From NCBI RefSeq assembly GCF_030463565.1, contig NC_134675.1:16513862-16577861 (forward strand): 64,000 nucleotides of DNA, written 5' to 3'. Shown one piece after another: positions 11,319 to 23,900 of the stretch; position 1 is the stretch's first letter, and each line of letters starts with the position of its first letter. The notes under the pieces were generated by a model that was not told the DNA's origin, did not search any database, and saw only the letters and a list, made by a program, of their open reading frames with translations. Made by a program: the position numbers and the translations under genes. The stretch is from Pelecanus crispus. Lineage: Eukaryota; Chordata; Aves; Pelecaniformes; Pelecanidae.

Positions 11319-14300
11319 ACAGGTTAGCACAGTCACTCCAGTCCTTTCTATACCAGTGTTTGAATTGCTGATGAGATTAGCTTAGCTTGGCCAGTGGTGG
11401 ACAAAGAGGGTAATTCTCAAGGTTGTCTCTGCTGTGGCTGCCAGCAAAATAAAGCAGTTGTGGCATCAAGTAGCAGGTCTGAGCTTTGCTTTCAATTCAT
11501 CTTCTAGGAGCCAGGAACAGCTAAAAATATGAGCAGGTTTTGAGGAACTAGAATATTCTCAGGCTTTTTGTCTGGGGCTGGGCTGCCGACCTCTCCCCTG
11601 GGCTGACGGTCTGGGATCTTAATGTATTTGCAATGATCTGTCCTGGCCATGTGATAAATCTCGATAGAGAGAACACAGAAATCAGTGGCATCAAGCTGCC
11701 ACCCTGGAAGTTGCTCCTCTTGCTGCTGTGCCTGTTCCCTGTAACGGAAGGGCTGTTTCATGGCTTAGATTTGTTGAGGAAACAGACTTCAGATCTGAAA
11801 TAGCTCCCCTGTTTCTCCTGTGTAGCTATCTCCCTGGCAATTCAGTAGGAATTATTTTTTGTAGATTACAGCTCTGTTTAATTCTGTTTCCCTACAATAT
11901 CATACTGTTAGAGTAACTGAGCAAAATGCAGTGGTGCTTCTGGTAGGAAGGCTGCTATCAGAGGCCAGCCCTGTAGCAGAGGCTGGAAGCAAGGAGGAGC
12001 AGTTTACCAGGAAATGCCTGTGTTCATGTGCTGGTTGCTTTTGGGAAGGAAAAAGCATCTCACCCTTGAAAGCTTCCTTGTTACACGACTCCAAATTTTG
12101 CTGATGGAGCTGCACCAGAGTGAGCAGTAGTGAGAATACTGCCCTCCAGAGCCTGGGAAAGGTCTGACCAAAGTGGTGGTCTGGAAAGAAAAGCCAAATT
12201 CTGTCTTTAAGTGAACCTCCAAGTGTTTTTTTGTGTGTTTTGTTTTGTTGGGTTTGGTTGTTTGTTTTTTTGTTTGTTTTTTTTTTAATTGGCTTGGTTT
12301 GAGCTTTTTTGCTACCAAAAAGAAAAGGTATTGCTTGTACAAATCCTTGTAAGGAAAGAGCAGGGAATTTCCTTTGTAGTGAGCCTGCCTGAAACTCAAT
12401 ACATCTCAGATGTGTGTTAAGAGTGAAATGAAAAAATTGTGCCATAAAGTGATAGGGGATAATGAATTTAATCTACTATTATGTTGTCCAGGGAGATAGA
12501 GTTGGGGCAAGGATATTGGCAATAATATTATACTTTGTATGACAACAACAGCAAATACCACCTGAACACACTTCCCTGGGGAGGGATGAAAGGGTCTGTT
12601 TTCAGAGAGTCCCCAGGAAGGTGGAGTGAGGCAACTGAGAGATGTGAGCCTGGGGGAAGATGCCAGGAGATTTGCAGATGAGCAGTGCATGACAGCTGTG
12701 CATCTTCCTGCGGCATGAGCTCTGCTTTCCCATTCAGTGGCCTAGTTGAACTGGACAATGCCAGGCTCTTAACCTCATTGGGATCTTGAGAAATGCAGTA
12801 AAGAAATAGTAACTTTAATAACATTAGTGAGATGTCTGAACTGGAGCCTGAATGAACAAATCTTTATCGTTAGTTTCTCTGCCTACAAGGTAGATGGGTG
12901 GTGAATTGCTACTGCACCAGACCTAGGGATTTTAAAGAATGCTGATGTGGGTGACCACTGCTGTGCTCAGCTAGAGCAGGGGCTGTAGGTAGGACCTTGT
13001 CTTGGGAAGGCTTAACTGGTGAGCAGGGCCCCAAAGGGCTTTTGGAGGGGTGTGGCGAAAACAGAGAGGCTGAGGGCAGTACCTGGAAACTCCTAGAGCT
13101 GGACCAGAGAATCCAAGTCTTTACTCAAACACACGAATCATAAAGTAAAGAATGCAACGTTCTGCTCTCAAGGAAAAGTCCAGTCCCCTCCCAGCCTTTT
13201 GGGAGCCAGGGCATTCTTCTGTTTTATAATGCTGTATCTGGGTCTTTAATTTGGTTCCTATGTGGCATTGCCTTTCTTTTCTGGGCCCTGCTAAGTTACG
13301 TGCATCTGGTGCAGAGTCCTGCATGTCCCCATCCCCTCTGGTGCCAGAGAGCTCGTGGGTCAGTCCGCAGGGCCAGAGGTAGCCCAGCAGAGCTGGGTGC
13401 AGTCCGTATGGCCGGCAGCAGAGTAGGGCCAACTTCTGCTTCAAGAGATGTGGGAACAGAGGAGGCTTGTGATTCAGATAGCTGCTTAGTGCAGGACACC
13501 TCTGAAAACCTCAGCAATGGGGAGAGATAAAGACACCATCTCCCCATCACTGAGGATTTCAGAGGTGGCAGTACTGCCCTTGCCCTACTCCCCACACCCT
13601 TTAAGGTGCTGGGGGCTGTTCACCCACTCCCCTTCCCTGGGGCAGGGACAGCACACCGTGACTCCGTTTCCCTGTGGCCTGGGGAACAGGGAGGGGCGGA
13701 GCGGGACTGGTAAGGGGCAGAGGGAAAGTTGCAGCAGCTGGTAGGAAATGTCATTTTAGGGTGCTGCAAGGTGGCGTTTTGGGGTGCAGCAGTGCAAGCC
13801 TGCTCTGTCTGCTGTGGAGCTGGCATTTCGGGGTGCTGCAGGGCAGCCCTGCTCCATACTGCCTTCTCCTGTTCCAGGGATCCTTCTAGGGCAGGGAGGG
13901 CTGGCTGCGCCTTCCATCCCCTCTGCATCTCCACGTGCAGGGTGTATGATTATGGACAGTCCCATGGCCCTGCTTCCTCCAACGTGTGACTTATGGGCTG
14001 CTGCTCGGGATGTGGGTCTGAGCTTATCTCAGACAAGGCAAGAGTCAGGAGTGCTGTTGCTGCACTCTTGCCTATGCACAGGCTGTGGTGGTAACGGTGT
14101 GGCATCCCTCGCTGTCTCTGCTTTGCATCTGGGCATGGAGCAATGGCTGTACCTGGGGGCAGGAGCAGAGGAGTCCTTGAAGGTGAGGGGAGTCCCTGTT
14201 CCCACCTGCTTCCTTCCTCACCTCTCTTCCATCCTTGTGGCCCTGAATCTGCCTGTGTGGAGCATGTTTTGTAATAAACCTGCTGAACTGAGGGCAGGCA

Positions 14301-17300
14301 GAGTGAGATCAGGAGACTATAAAGAGTTGCAAGCCCTACCCATGCCCAGTCACTGCAGCAGTGTGGGGCACAGGGTCCCCACGTAGCTTGGTAGTAGTTT
14401 GTACTGAGGATGAGGACAGTCAAAGATATCTCTCCCCCCCTTGTGTGTATCCAATGCCTCCTGCAAACCGCCAGCAGATTGTCAGCACAGCACTTTCGTA
14501 GGTAGAGGGTAGGTCCACCTTCCCATGGATTTTGTTAACCTGCTTGCTTCTGTGAAGCACTTTTTATTTGAGGCAGTGCCCCAAGGGTTAAGCCATGGTC
14601 ATGGGGTAGGGTTTGTAGCAGGAACAAAGAGGGCTTTTAAGGTCTGTGTTGGGATAGGAATAGAGGAGATGGATTGAGGCTTTCCCAGTGAGTTGAATTA
14701 CAAAGGTCATGGAGACCCTTTTGCTGGGAGGCAGCAGCAGTTGAGGTCCCTGTTGGAAGTGAGGCAGAGAGAAAAGAGATTGTTAAAGTCAGTGAGAGCA
14801 ACTTCATGGGGAGCTTTAAGACCAGAGTGAAAACTGGAACTGTATCCTGAGGTATGTTAACGCAAGGCTGGGAGCCAGGAGGCCAGGACTGTAGGCTTTG
14901 TGCAGGCCTTCTGCCCAGGGATTTTTGAGTGTTTTGGCTTTGTTTTTTCCCTCCATATCACACTTGCAGCTACCCCAACACACGGCACCTGAATTTGCGG
15001 CATCACTGGTGTAGCCAGCACTTGGGCCTCCGACCCACTCTGAGCCGGTGAAGGCTGCAGAGAGTAAAAGGCAATGCCTGTAAGGGAGGATCTCTCCAAA
15101 ATGCAGAAGAGGAGACAGTCTCGGGTGCCTGCAGGCACATTTTGCCTTGACAGAAGAGGGAAGTTGGCTTTTCAATGCCTGCCCGAGCTGCTTTCCTGGC
15201 CCCTCTGCTTAGTGTTGTCTGCTCAGGGTGCCTCGTGGGGCACAGCACCAGAGGGGCCAGCAAAAGGAACTAGGGAAGGGATGGATGGCAGAAACCTCTG
15301 TTTCCCTTCCCACAGCAAGGTGAAAAGAGGACACAGCTAGTTTCCTTCCTGAGCTTTGGATGGTGTGAGCCAGCCGGCCAGCCCACCCAGGACTTGTACA
15401 GAGGGCTGCAAGATGTGCTGAGTCAACAAGAGCATCCCCTTGCGGACGACAGGGGGCTAATCAGGGCTGCCAAGACAATAGGGGTTTCCAGCTTGCAGGA
15501 AAGGTGAGTGCCAGCTGCGAACCACACATTGGGCTTTCCAATTTTAGCAAACTTGGATTTGTGTTACCGACCAGAAAAGGCAGTTTAGTCCTTAAAACTT
15601 TCAGGCTGGGTTAGCAGGCACTTGGTCATTCAGCTCCATCCCCTGGCATGGGCATGCTCCCCCATCTAAGCTTTTATTTAAAGAAATTCCACATCTGGTC
15701 CTTACATTGGATCAGATGACCTTGGATGTGATTTTTGGAACAAAGGGCTGATGCTTCATTGGGCTCTGTCTAGGAGATGAAAGCTGGTCCTAGGGAATAC
15801 TCCATGAGTCCTGAGCACCAGGACTCCCACTGGGTCACTGCAACCACCACCTAAGTTAGTAGCCTTGAGGCTGCTCTACTTTTTCAAGCACCACAAAGGG
15901 AGAACTGTAGGGAGCACAGAGCTGCTGTGAGAAGGAGAACCCAGAAATGGAAGGCTTGGTTCGGGGCTCCCAGAAACCGTAACATCCTCTGTTCACCTTG
16001 GTAGATGGCCCGTTCTCAGAGTCATGCTGGGTGTGTCTGCTCTTGTAACCAGGAACCATTTCAGCAAAAGCATCAACTTTGTGTACTTCTTGCTGCTTAG
16101 CATCCACATTGAGAAAGCCTGAACTTCTCCATCTGTTGTTGCCCCAAATCCTCTCTTCTCATCCTGCCTTCTGGCATCACCTCTGCTGCAGAAGCATGCC
16201 ACTGATGTAAAGGTGGGTGAATAAACTGGCACCTCTCTGATGATGGTTCCCAGCTTGCCAACCTGAAATGTGCTATTTGAAGGCAGCAAGGTCTTGGCAC
16301 TGTACTTTGGAGGAACGTTCTGCCACTCTTCTTAACCACCTGGCCTGCAGAAGGGGAACACAAGGCAGTTGCAAGGGATCCCCTTGGTGTGGGAGAGGCA
16401 TCAGAAGCAAGAGCAACTTAGCTATCTCCTCTCTACTCTCCCCCCCAGCCTGGCTGGAGGGGGGTGTTGCAGATGGGGTGTTACCCCTCTGTTAGTCACA
16501 AATGGGGGGCTGGCAGGAAATCATCACTGTCTGGCTCAAATCAGAGTAGTCCCCGGCTGCTCTAACTGGATGTAGGGCACATCCCTCAGCTTCCTCTTTG
16601 CCCGGGGAGCCAGCCTTGTCTAAGAGCTCATGTAGGTTATTGCTGCTCTCTCAGGGGCTCCCAGAGCTTGTAGGGAAGCCCATCTTTCGAGTGGTGACAG
16701 GCTGATTTAAGCATGTGCATTTAACTGCTGGGCCTGTCCTGCTGGTGGCTGCTGAGTTTCATTCAGATGCTTGCCCAGTGCTGTGACCTCAGTGACACTG
16801 TGACCACAGTGTTGGCTCTGCCTTTGACCTTGCTGATGATACACAGTGAGCACTATGGATCTCCCACCCTGCCTCCCTAGAAGGGACCCCAGGGACTGAA
16901 GCATCCTGATGAGAGGAGGGGTGACATGCAGGGGAAGCTGCTGCTACCCATGGGACCCCGTGTGACTTGCATCTTGGTTTTCTTTGCCCTGGAGAAGGGA
17001 GAAAGATTCTGTGCATACATGGTGAGGATCAGGAGTGTAAAAATTCAGGGAGAACCAGCAGCTTTGACATACAGTCCTGAGCTTTGGCAGAAAATCATTC
17101 TTTGTCCCTATTAAATACGTGACATCCCAGCCCAAAACATTATCCCTCCCTCCCTGGTCAAAGGATGGTTTAGTCTGGCCTTAATTCCTGGGTGGCAGGG
17201 CCTCCTGACCCGGCTGGGGCTGTATGTCCCTGCTGGGGATGTGATGCTCGACCGACTTGTCCTATTGCAGCACCAGCAAGGCTTGTCCTGTGTAACCTGC

Positions 17301-18484
17301 ATGTGGCTATAGGCAAAAAAGCTGCAGCTGGCCAAGCGCTCCTGGGTGGAAAGGACCAGAGCCCCTTGTCAGCATGACACTGACCCATGGGATGTGGAGA
17401 GGAAAGGGTGAGAGAAGAGCCTGTGTCTGATCCCAGTAATTTTCTCTCATAGCCAACAGGAAATGGATCCTCCAGCCACGAGGCTGCTGCAGGGAGAAGC
17501 ACAGGTCTGCACCGGGGTGTGCTGTGCAGACTGGTATCGTCTGTGCATGACAGCGGTCTTGCACGCTTCTTGACACAGATGGATGTACTCTGGTACGCAG
17601 AGCCACTTGTCGGCTGGGAGGCTTGTGCCACAGCTCTTGCTGGGCTCCAGCACAGCTACAGTGTGTGATCTTCCTCTTATCACCTCTGTCTGCTCTGGTC
17701 CCCTCCAAGAAGGAGGCTGAGTTTAGCCAGAGAGCCCTTGGAAAGGGGTGATGCCAGCAGGAAGGTGAAGGGAAAGGACATGGGTCAAAGCCTGTTTGAG
17801 CTTCAGCCCCTAGCATTAGGGGAATTGCTAGTCTGAGAAGCAGCCTGCAGAGGACACATATACGTAGCATCATGTGCATAGCTTGTACTGTCCACATTCA
17901 GGAAATGGCCAAGCCTGTGGGCCCTGCAAGGGCAGTGACACTAGCTGATGCCGAGTGACCATAGCCATTCTTAGAAGAAATCCCTTCCTGGCTTCCAGGA
18001 AGCTCTCCACCCTGGAGAGTCAAACTGGGAAGAGGCACAGCTGGGGGCAGCCTGGAGGGGCATGTTTGGCTGTACCCAAAGGCAGGTTAGTTGGCAGACA
18101 GCTCGCCTGTGGATCTGAGCTGCGGTAGCGCCGGGTAACCCTCCCACAGGCAGCGGTGGGGGTCAGGCTGCCAGAGGGCTGATCAAGCCAATGGGTTTGC
18201 CTGGAAGGCAGCCTCCGAGCCTGGAGGAAGCCCTCCCCCAGCATCGCTCCTTATCTCAGCAGCACTGGCACACAGCAGCGCTCCTGGCCTGCCTTTCTAC
18301 CCTGTCTCCCTCATCTCTGGACTTGAGCCAGTGGCGTCATCTCTGCCTGTCCTGCCGCTGGGTGCTGCGGGAGACAAGGGCTTTGGCACAGCATGGCTGG
18401 GCTCCCTGCCCAGTTTGCTGCCTTGCAGAGTTTGTGGCATTGCCCTGACGACTGTGGCCGGGTTGCATACACACACATACATAC
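11319..18484. other. No recognised gene over 7 kb
   Basis: Moderately GC-rich unique sequence. Many short frames overlap on both strands, but none shows a conserved domain, a run of plausible exons or a known repeat. A T-rich low-complexity stretch (mostly TTTG/TTTTG) lies at about 12225-12295. This may be intronic or intergenic sequence upstream of ATOSB. Confidence 0.45.
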
Positions 18485-18796
18485 ATACCCAGCCAGTTCC
18501 CGAGCAGCGATCACTGCTCCCCGGCCAACTCCCCCCAGTTTATATACTGAGCATGATGTCACATGGTATGGAATAGCCCTTTGGTCAGTTTGGATCAACT
18601 ATTCTGGCTGTGCCCCCTCCCAGTTTTCTTGTGCACCTGGCAGAGCATGGGAAGCTGAAAAGTCCTTGACTAGCATAAGCAGTACTTAGCAACAACTAAA
18701 ACATCACTGTGTTATCAACATTCTTCTCATTCTAAATCCAAAACACAGCACTATGCCTGCTACTAGGAAGAAAATTAACTCTATCCCCAGGACACC
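18485..18796 (-). mobile_element. Truncated solo LTR (copy 5)
   Basis: Matches only part of the LTR family, from the segment cccagccagttcccgagcag to a shortened end at ccaggaca near 18795. The other half, including the AT-rich tract, is absent, and an ACAC/ACAT simple repeat (18468-18488) stands in its place. No target duplication is visible. The copy was probably trimmed by a deletion at the simple repeat. Confidence 0.85.
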
Positions 18797-20334
18797 TATA
18801 TCCGGTGTGTAAGTGCTTGAAGGGTTTTTAGTGTTTGCCCCATCCCGTCTGCAAGAGTAACAAACCAGAGCAAAGGGGGCTGCATGTAGCCACAGCGCCT
18901 GGGCAGAGCTGACCCGTAGCGGTAGCTACGTCTGCCTCCCCATCCAGCAGAGGCTGGGAGGATTTCCAGGCTCCCCACATGCTTTTATGTGAGTTTTCAA
19001 GGTCTAGGACGTTCCCATGAGCTTGCGTTTGTCCCCAGATCCCTTCTCAATTTGCTCCTCTCAGCCTTTCCCTTGGGCTCATTGATTCTGGGCTGCTGTC
19101 TTGGTCAGAGCGCTGTGTGCTCTCCCTTTCCTGGGCAGTCCGCTCATTACTCAATACCACTCTGGGCACTGTTGCATTACTTGGATATCCCTGTTACAAC
19201 ACTCACATGCATCAAGAGCAGCAGAGTCTGGTGGTCTGAGCCAAGAGGCCCCTGGTGTCTGTTCCCAGCTGCACGGGTAAATCACTGCGTGGCTAGGGAC
19301 AAGCTGGTTCCTGGTAGTCCATGGAAAGCTCTTGGGTCTCTCGCGGGCTCTGTCTCCCTAGGAAGGCTAGATCTGGGGGGGACATCTGTGTCCCCAGCGG
19401 CACGGCTGCCACCAGGGTTGAAGGTGTTTTGGACCCGGTTGTTGTGGTTAAGCTGGTTTCTGAGATCTCTGAGCTCTGCATGTTCCCGCGGAAGCAGCGC
19501 AGCAAAACACAGGCTGCAGCAGCAGCAGCAAGCAGTTTGCACAGGGGCCTTGGTGTCTTGCAGGGACTGATGTGGGGGCTCATGTCCTGTGCAAGAGGAT
19601 TGTCTGGGGACACAGCTGCATCTTGAGCCCATCCCTGTTCACTATCGCTTGTGTGAAGATGGAGGATGCTGATATGCTGGTGCCCCAGTGCTGTGTAGTC
19701 CCTGCAGGCTGCACCTGCCAGATAGCCCCAAGGGCAGGTACTCTCCGGCCTCTGCCTGACATGAAGCAACAGTCGAGCCTTGGCTTCCTCAATGCCACCA
19801 TCTCTATGCAATATCCAGGGGCCAGGTGGGCGCCCCCTTCCATCCCGAGGGCATCCCTGGCCGTGTGCATTGCTCAGAGCCCTAGCAGCCCTGCGGGAGC
19901 CCAGCCCCTGCAGAGGGCTCGGCTGTCAGCAGGACCCCACGGGTGGTTTGGGGCATGTGGACCAGGATGCTTGCTGGATGTTTGTTCCACGGGGTGAAAT
20001 AGGAGCTGGGCTGCTGGGCTGTGCCTCCCACTGCCCTGCGTATGGGTATGCCTGCAGCTGGACACACCAGTCCCTCCTACCCCCTTGTTTCTCTTCAAAG
20101 GGGCTTGTGCACTTGTGTGTTTGCCTCCATTACAGGCAACAGTATGAGTGTTCAGGTGACAGCTGTGACACCCTTTTCCTAATGCCAGCAGGGTGTTTCT
20201 CTCTCACCTTCAGTCCCACTGGAAGGAGAGACTTTCCCTTTCCCTGACAAGGCACAGGACACTGAATTCATGGTGGAAACGCTCTTTCTCTCCAGTAGTG
20301 CTGGATGTGTCCAGCTCTTTACAATCAAAGATGT

Positions 20335-20904
20335 TGTCGTGGTTTAGCCCCAGCCAGCAACTAAGCACCACGCAGCCGCTCGCTCACTCCCCCTGCCCCG
20401 ATGGGATGGGGGAGAGAATCGGAGGAGTAAAGAGTGAGAAACACTCCTGGGTTGAGATAAGAACAGTTTAATAATTGAAATAAAGTAAAATAGTAATGAT
20501 AATAATAACAGTATAATAATAATAGTAATAATAATATACAAAGCAAGTGATGCACAATGCAATTCCTCACCACCCGCCGACTGATACCCAGCCAGTTCCC
20601 GAGCAGCGATTGCTGCTCCCCGGCCAACTCCCCCCCCCAGTTTATATACTGAGCATGACGTCATATGGTATGGAATAGCCCTGTGGTCAGTTTGGATCAA
20701 CTATTCTGGCTGTGCCCCCTCCCAGTTTCTTGTGCACCTGGCAGAGCATGGGAAGCTGAAAAGTCCTTGACTAGCATAAGCAGTACTTAGCAACAACTAA
20801 AACATCACTGTGTTATCAGCATTCTTCTCATCCTAAATCCAAAACACAGCACTATGCCTGCTACTAGGAAGAAAATTAACTCTATTCCAGCTGAAACCAG
20901 GACA
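20335..20904 (-). mobile_element. Solo LTR (copy 6)
   Basis: Starts TGTCGTGG and ends AGGACA on the + strand. The 5 bp gatgt lies at 20330-20334 and 20905-20909. It has the long AT-rich tract (20470-20540) and the TATA-like segment near 20640. Confidence 0.92.
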
Positions 20905-20909
20905 GATGT

Positions 20910-23900
20910 ACAAAGCCTCACCCTTACAGCCCAAATCCCTGCCCAGCCCATGTCACCACTCTGGCCTGTGCTAGACTTGAGACTTTCTAAATCACAGCCG
21001 GAAAGGGGTGAGTTGGGTGGGTGTGCAGAGTCATGTGTGTGTGTGTGGTATCTTTCCCCTGTGCCATGTAGATGTTCTAGCACTGGGAGTGGAAAAGATG
21101 CTGAATGCCCCCACAGCTGCTGCAGCCTTATCTGCAGGCTGCAGCTTGGTAACACTGAGCTGGAGGCCTGAGTGCCTGTGCCCAAGCACCTCCCTTGGAG
21201 GGCTCTTACAGTAAAAGGAAGTGTATCACAAGAGAGGTTGCAGTGGGGACAGGCAGTTCCCATGGGGTAAATGCTGCATGCATAATCCTTGCTGCCCTCC
21301 CCACCACAGGCACTTTGCCTGCTCCCTCTTCCCATGTGTAGATTTGATGCCTGTGTCCGGAGCTGCTTGGGGTAATGCAGCATCCCCGGGACCTTCTCCA
21401 CTGCTCTGCAGTGCCCTGATGACCATTCAGGGGAGATAGGGAAAGGTGATGTTGCTGTGGCTCTCCCAGATGGGTGTCGGGGACTCATCAGTGGGGTGTG
21501 TGCAAGGAGGCTCAGGCTGGCAGGGCTGAATGCAGGTGGCAGTCGGGGATGGGGGGAGACTGGGGTAAGTTATGGTATGAGCTGCAGCAATCAGGAGGCA
21601 AGAGAGCACAGGTAAAGAGCTGGGGACATTGGGGACATGCACAGGGGTGCATGTAAACAGGGCAGGGTCTGATGGTGGAGGAGGATGGGGTTGGGGTGGG
21701 AGTGAAGAGGAGCACACTTTAGGGGATGCAGAGCCCGGCTGCCATGTGAAGGATGTGGGGAAGGTGAAGGATTGTGCATCCAGGATCAGGCAGTGTGGAT
21801 GGCTACAGGGCATCGGAGTACAGAAGGAGCTGGCTCGATAAGGAGGGAAGATGGGGCTGTGGATGGCTGTGGCTGTATGCGGTGATGGCCAGAGGGAGAA
21901 GAGAGGAGACAGCAGAGGTGGGAGCAAAAAGGGTCCTATCACCTGCTGATTGCTGTGCTGTCTTCTCCCAACTTGCAAAGCATCAGCCCCCTCAGAGCCC
22001 CTTTTCAGGGGCTCACATTTCTGTACCCTGCTTGTAGTGATGTAGAGCAAGCTGGGCTGTTCACACCGCACAGTTAGATCACATTTCCCGTGGCACACGT
22101 CCTGGGACAGGGATCTGACGGGATGGGAGTTAACAGTAAGCGATTGCCTTTCCATTGGGGTTGAGTTAAATGGATCAGGATAGGGTGACTTGCTTCTGAT
22201 GCAGACACTAACCCCAGGGCATCACTCCTCTTGGGACACCAGATAAAAAGGACTGTTAATGCTAACATCTATGCATCACTTAATATGGTGAGGGTCTAGT
22301 CCTGCTTGGACCTGGGGGATGCCTCCCTTGGACAAATGTCCTTATTGATCTTGAAACATGGCAGCGTGTTGGTGCCCTGGTCATGGCTGGAGACCCCAGG
22401 TGTCGTGCAAGTGCAGAGCAGAAGTGGTCCCTGCCTCTCCGCCAGGACCCATTTGGCTTCTCATGGCCATCCTGTGACCAGCTGCATATGCACGTGACTT
22501 TTTAAACCCTAACGGTGGAAAATTTTCCATCAGTTGCAGTTGGCAGCGAGGCCTGGAATTGAGCAGCCAGTCCGTGTAGTTATCCAGCATCTGAGGTCCC
22601 CGTCCCTTGGGCCACCATGCCCCGGAGAGGGATGGGAGCCAGCCGACGCGTCCCTGCACCTGGGCGGCCAGGGGCTTGCTTTCACTGCGGCGAAGCTGTG
22701 GGTGCTTTCTTTGTTGCCCCGGAGTGACTGCTGTGGCCGCCGTGCTGCTGCAAGATCAGTGCCGTTGGGCTCCGCAAATTCCCCTGGCGGTAAAGTTTGC
22801 AGGCGCAGGTGCCGGCTGCTCCTTCCCCCCTGGGAGCGGTGGCGCGCGGCAGCTACCCCGAGGTGAAAAGACGCAGCTTTTTTATGAAGTGAAGCCAGCC
22901 CGGAGGAATTTTCCCCTTGTGGCCAGCTGTTGTCCTGGGCCTGGCTTGCATCCTCCAGCACTTCCCACCCCATGCTGCCTTGGGGAGGGGGGCTGGCCCA
23001 CCCTCCGGACTCCCTGTGCCGGGCAACTGGGTGCCACCTCGGGCTTGCAGGGGTGAGTAGTCACGGTGGAGCCCAGCAGCGTCCTGCTGCCTCTGCAGGG
23101 ATCCTCTTGGGCAGTGGAGAGTTTTCCCCACCCCCAGCTCTGCCACCGCCTCTTTGTTTTCTGGCAGAAAAGAGGCGCCGAGCAGGAGCCTACATGTGCC
23201 GTGTGTGCGTCTCGCCAGGAACGTGATGCGCGGGCTGGCAAGCCTGCCGGGCCGGGCATCTCCCTCATGGGGCTGCGGAGGCTGGCCAACAGCTTCAGGA
23301 GTCTCCTTTCCGTGGGCTGTTTCTCCAAGTCAAGCAGGGCTTTGAGGCCGCTGGTTTCCTCCGCTAAACCCTCTTTCACATTGGCAGCATTTCTGCACCT
23401 TGCCACAAGTGGAATAAGTTGGATGGGAAGGGGCCAGTCCTCAGATCGGGCTCTCCGTTGCAGTCCTCCCTCACCATCGCTCCTGCTGAGAAGGCACCTG
23501 AGATTAGATCAGCGCCAAGGGCTGCGGAGGCGGATAAGGCAGTGGCTGAGGATTGCTTGTGCTGTGCCTGCCTCTCCATGTATTTGATCTCTCGACTTCC
23601 AGCAGGGATTGAATTCCTGTGCTGGATTTTGGGCTCAGCTCTTGTGAAAGGATCCAATTATTTCAGAGATTTGAGCATCTCCATTTGCTGCCCATATTTG
23701 CAGTGCCCGGATCTGCGCTGGCTGGAATGACATCCCTCCTAAGGGGTGTTATCATTGCTCACTGTCCCCCTCCCCTCTTCCTCCTCCGGCAGCGAGACGG
23801 GCAGAAACAAAGGTCTGTCCTCAACCTGGGCTGTCCTCCCTGTGAGTGGCTGCTGCATGGGATTTCCTGCCCTGCCTGCTGCAGGTTTCCTGGGCTCCCA

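Noticed and set aside
21427-22155. 242-codon - strand frame rich in Pro, Ser and His
   Set aside because: It is the complement of a G-rich stretch, low-complexity, with no family resemblance.
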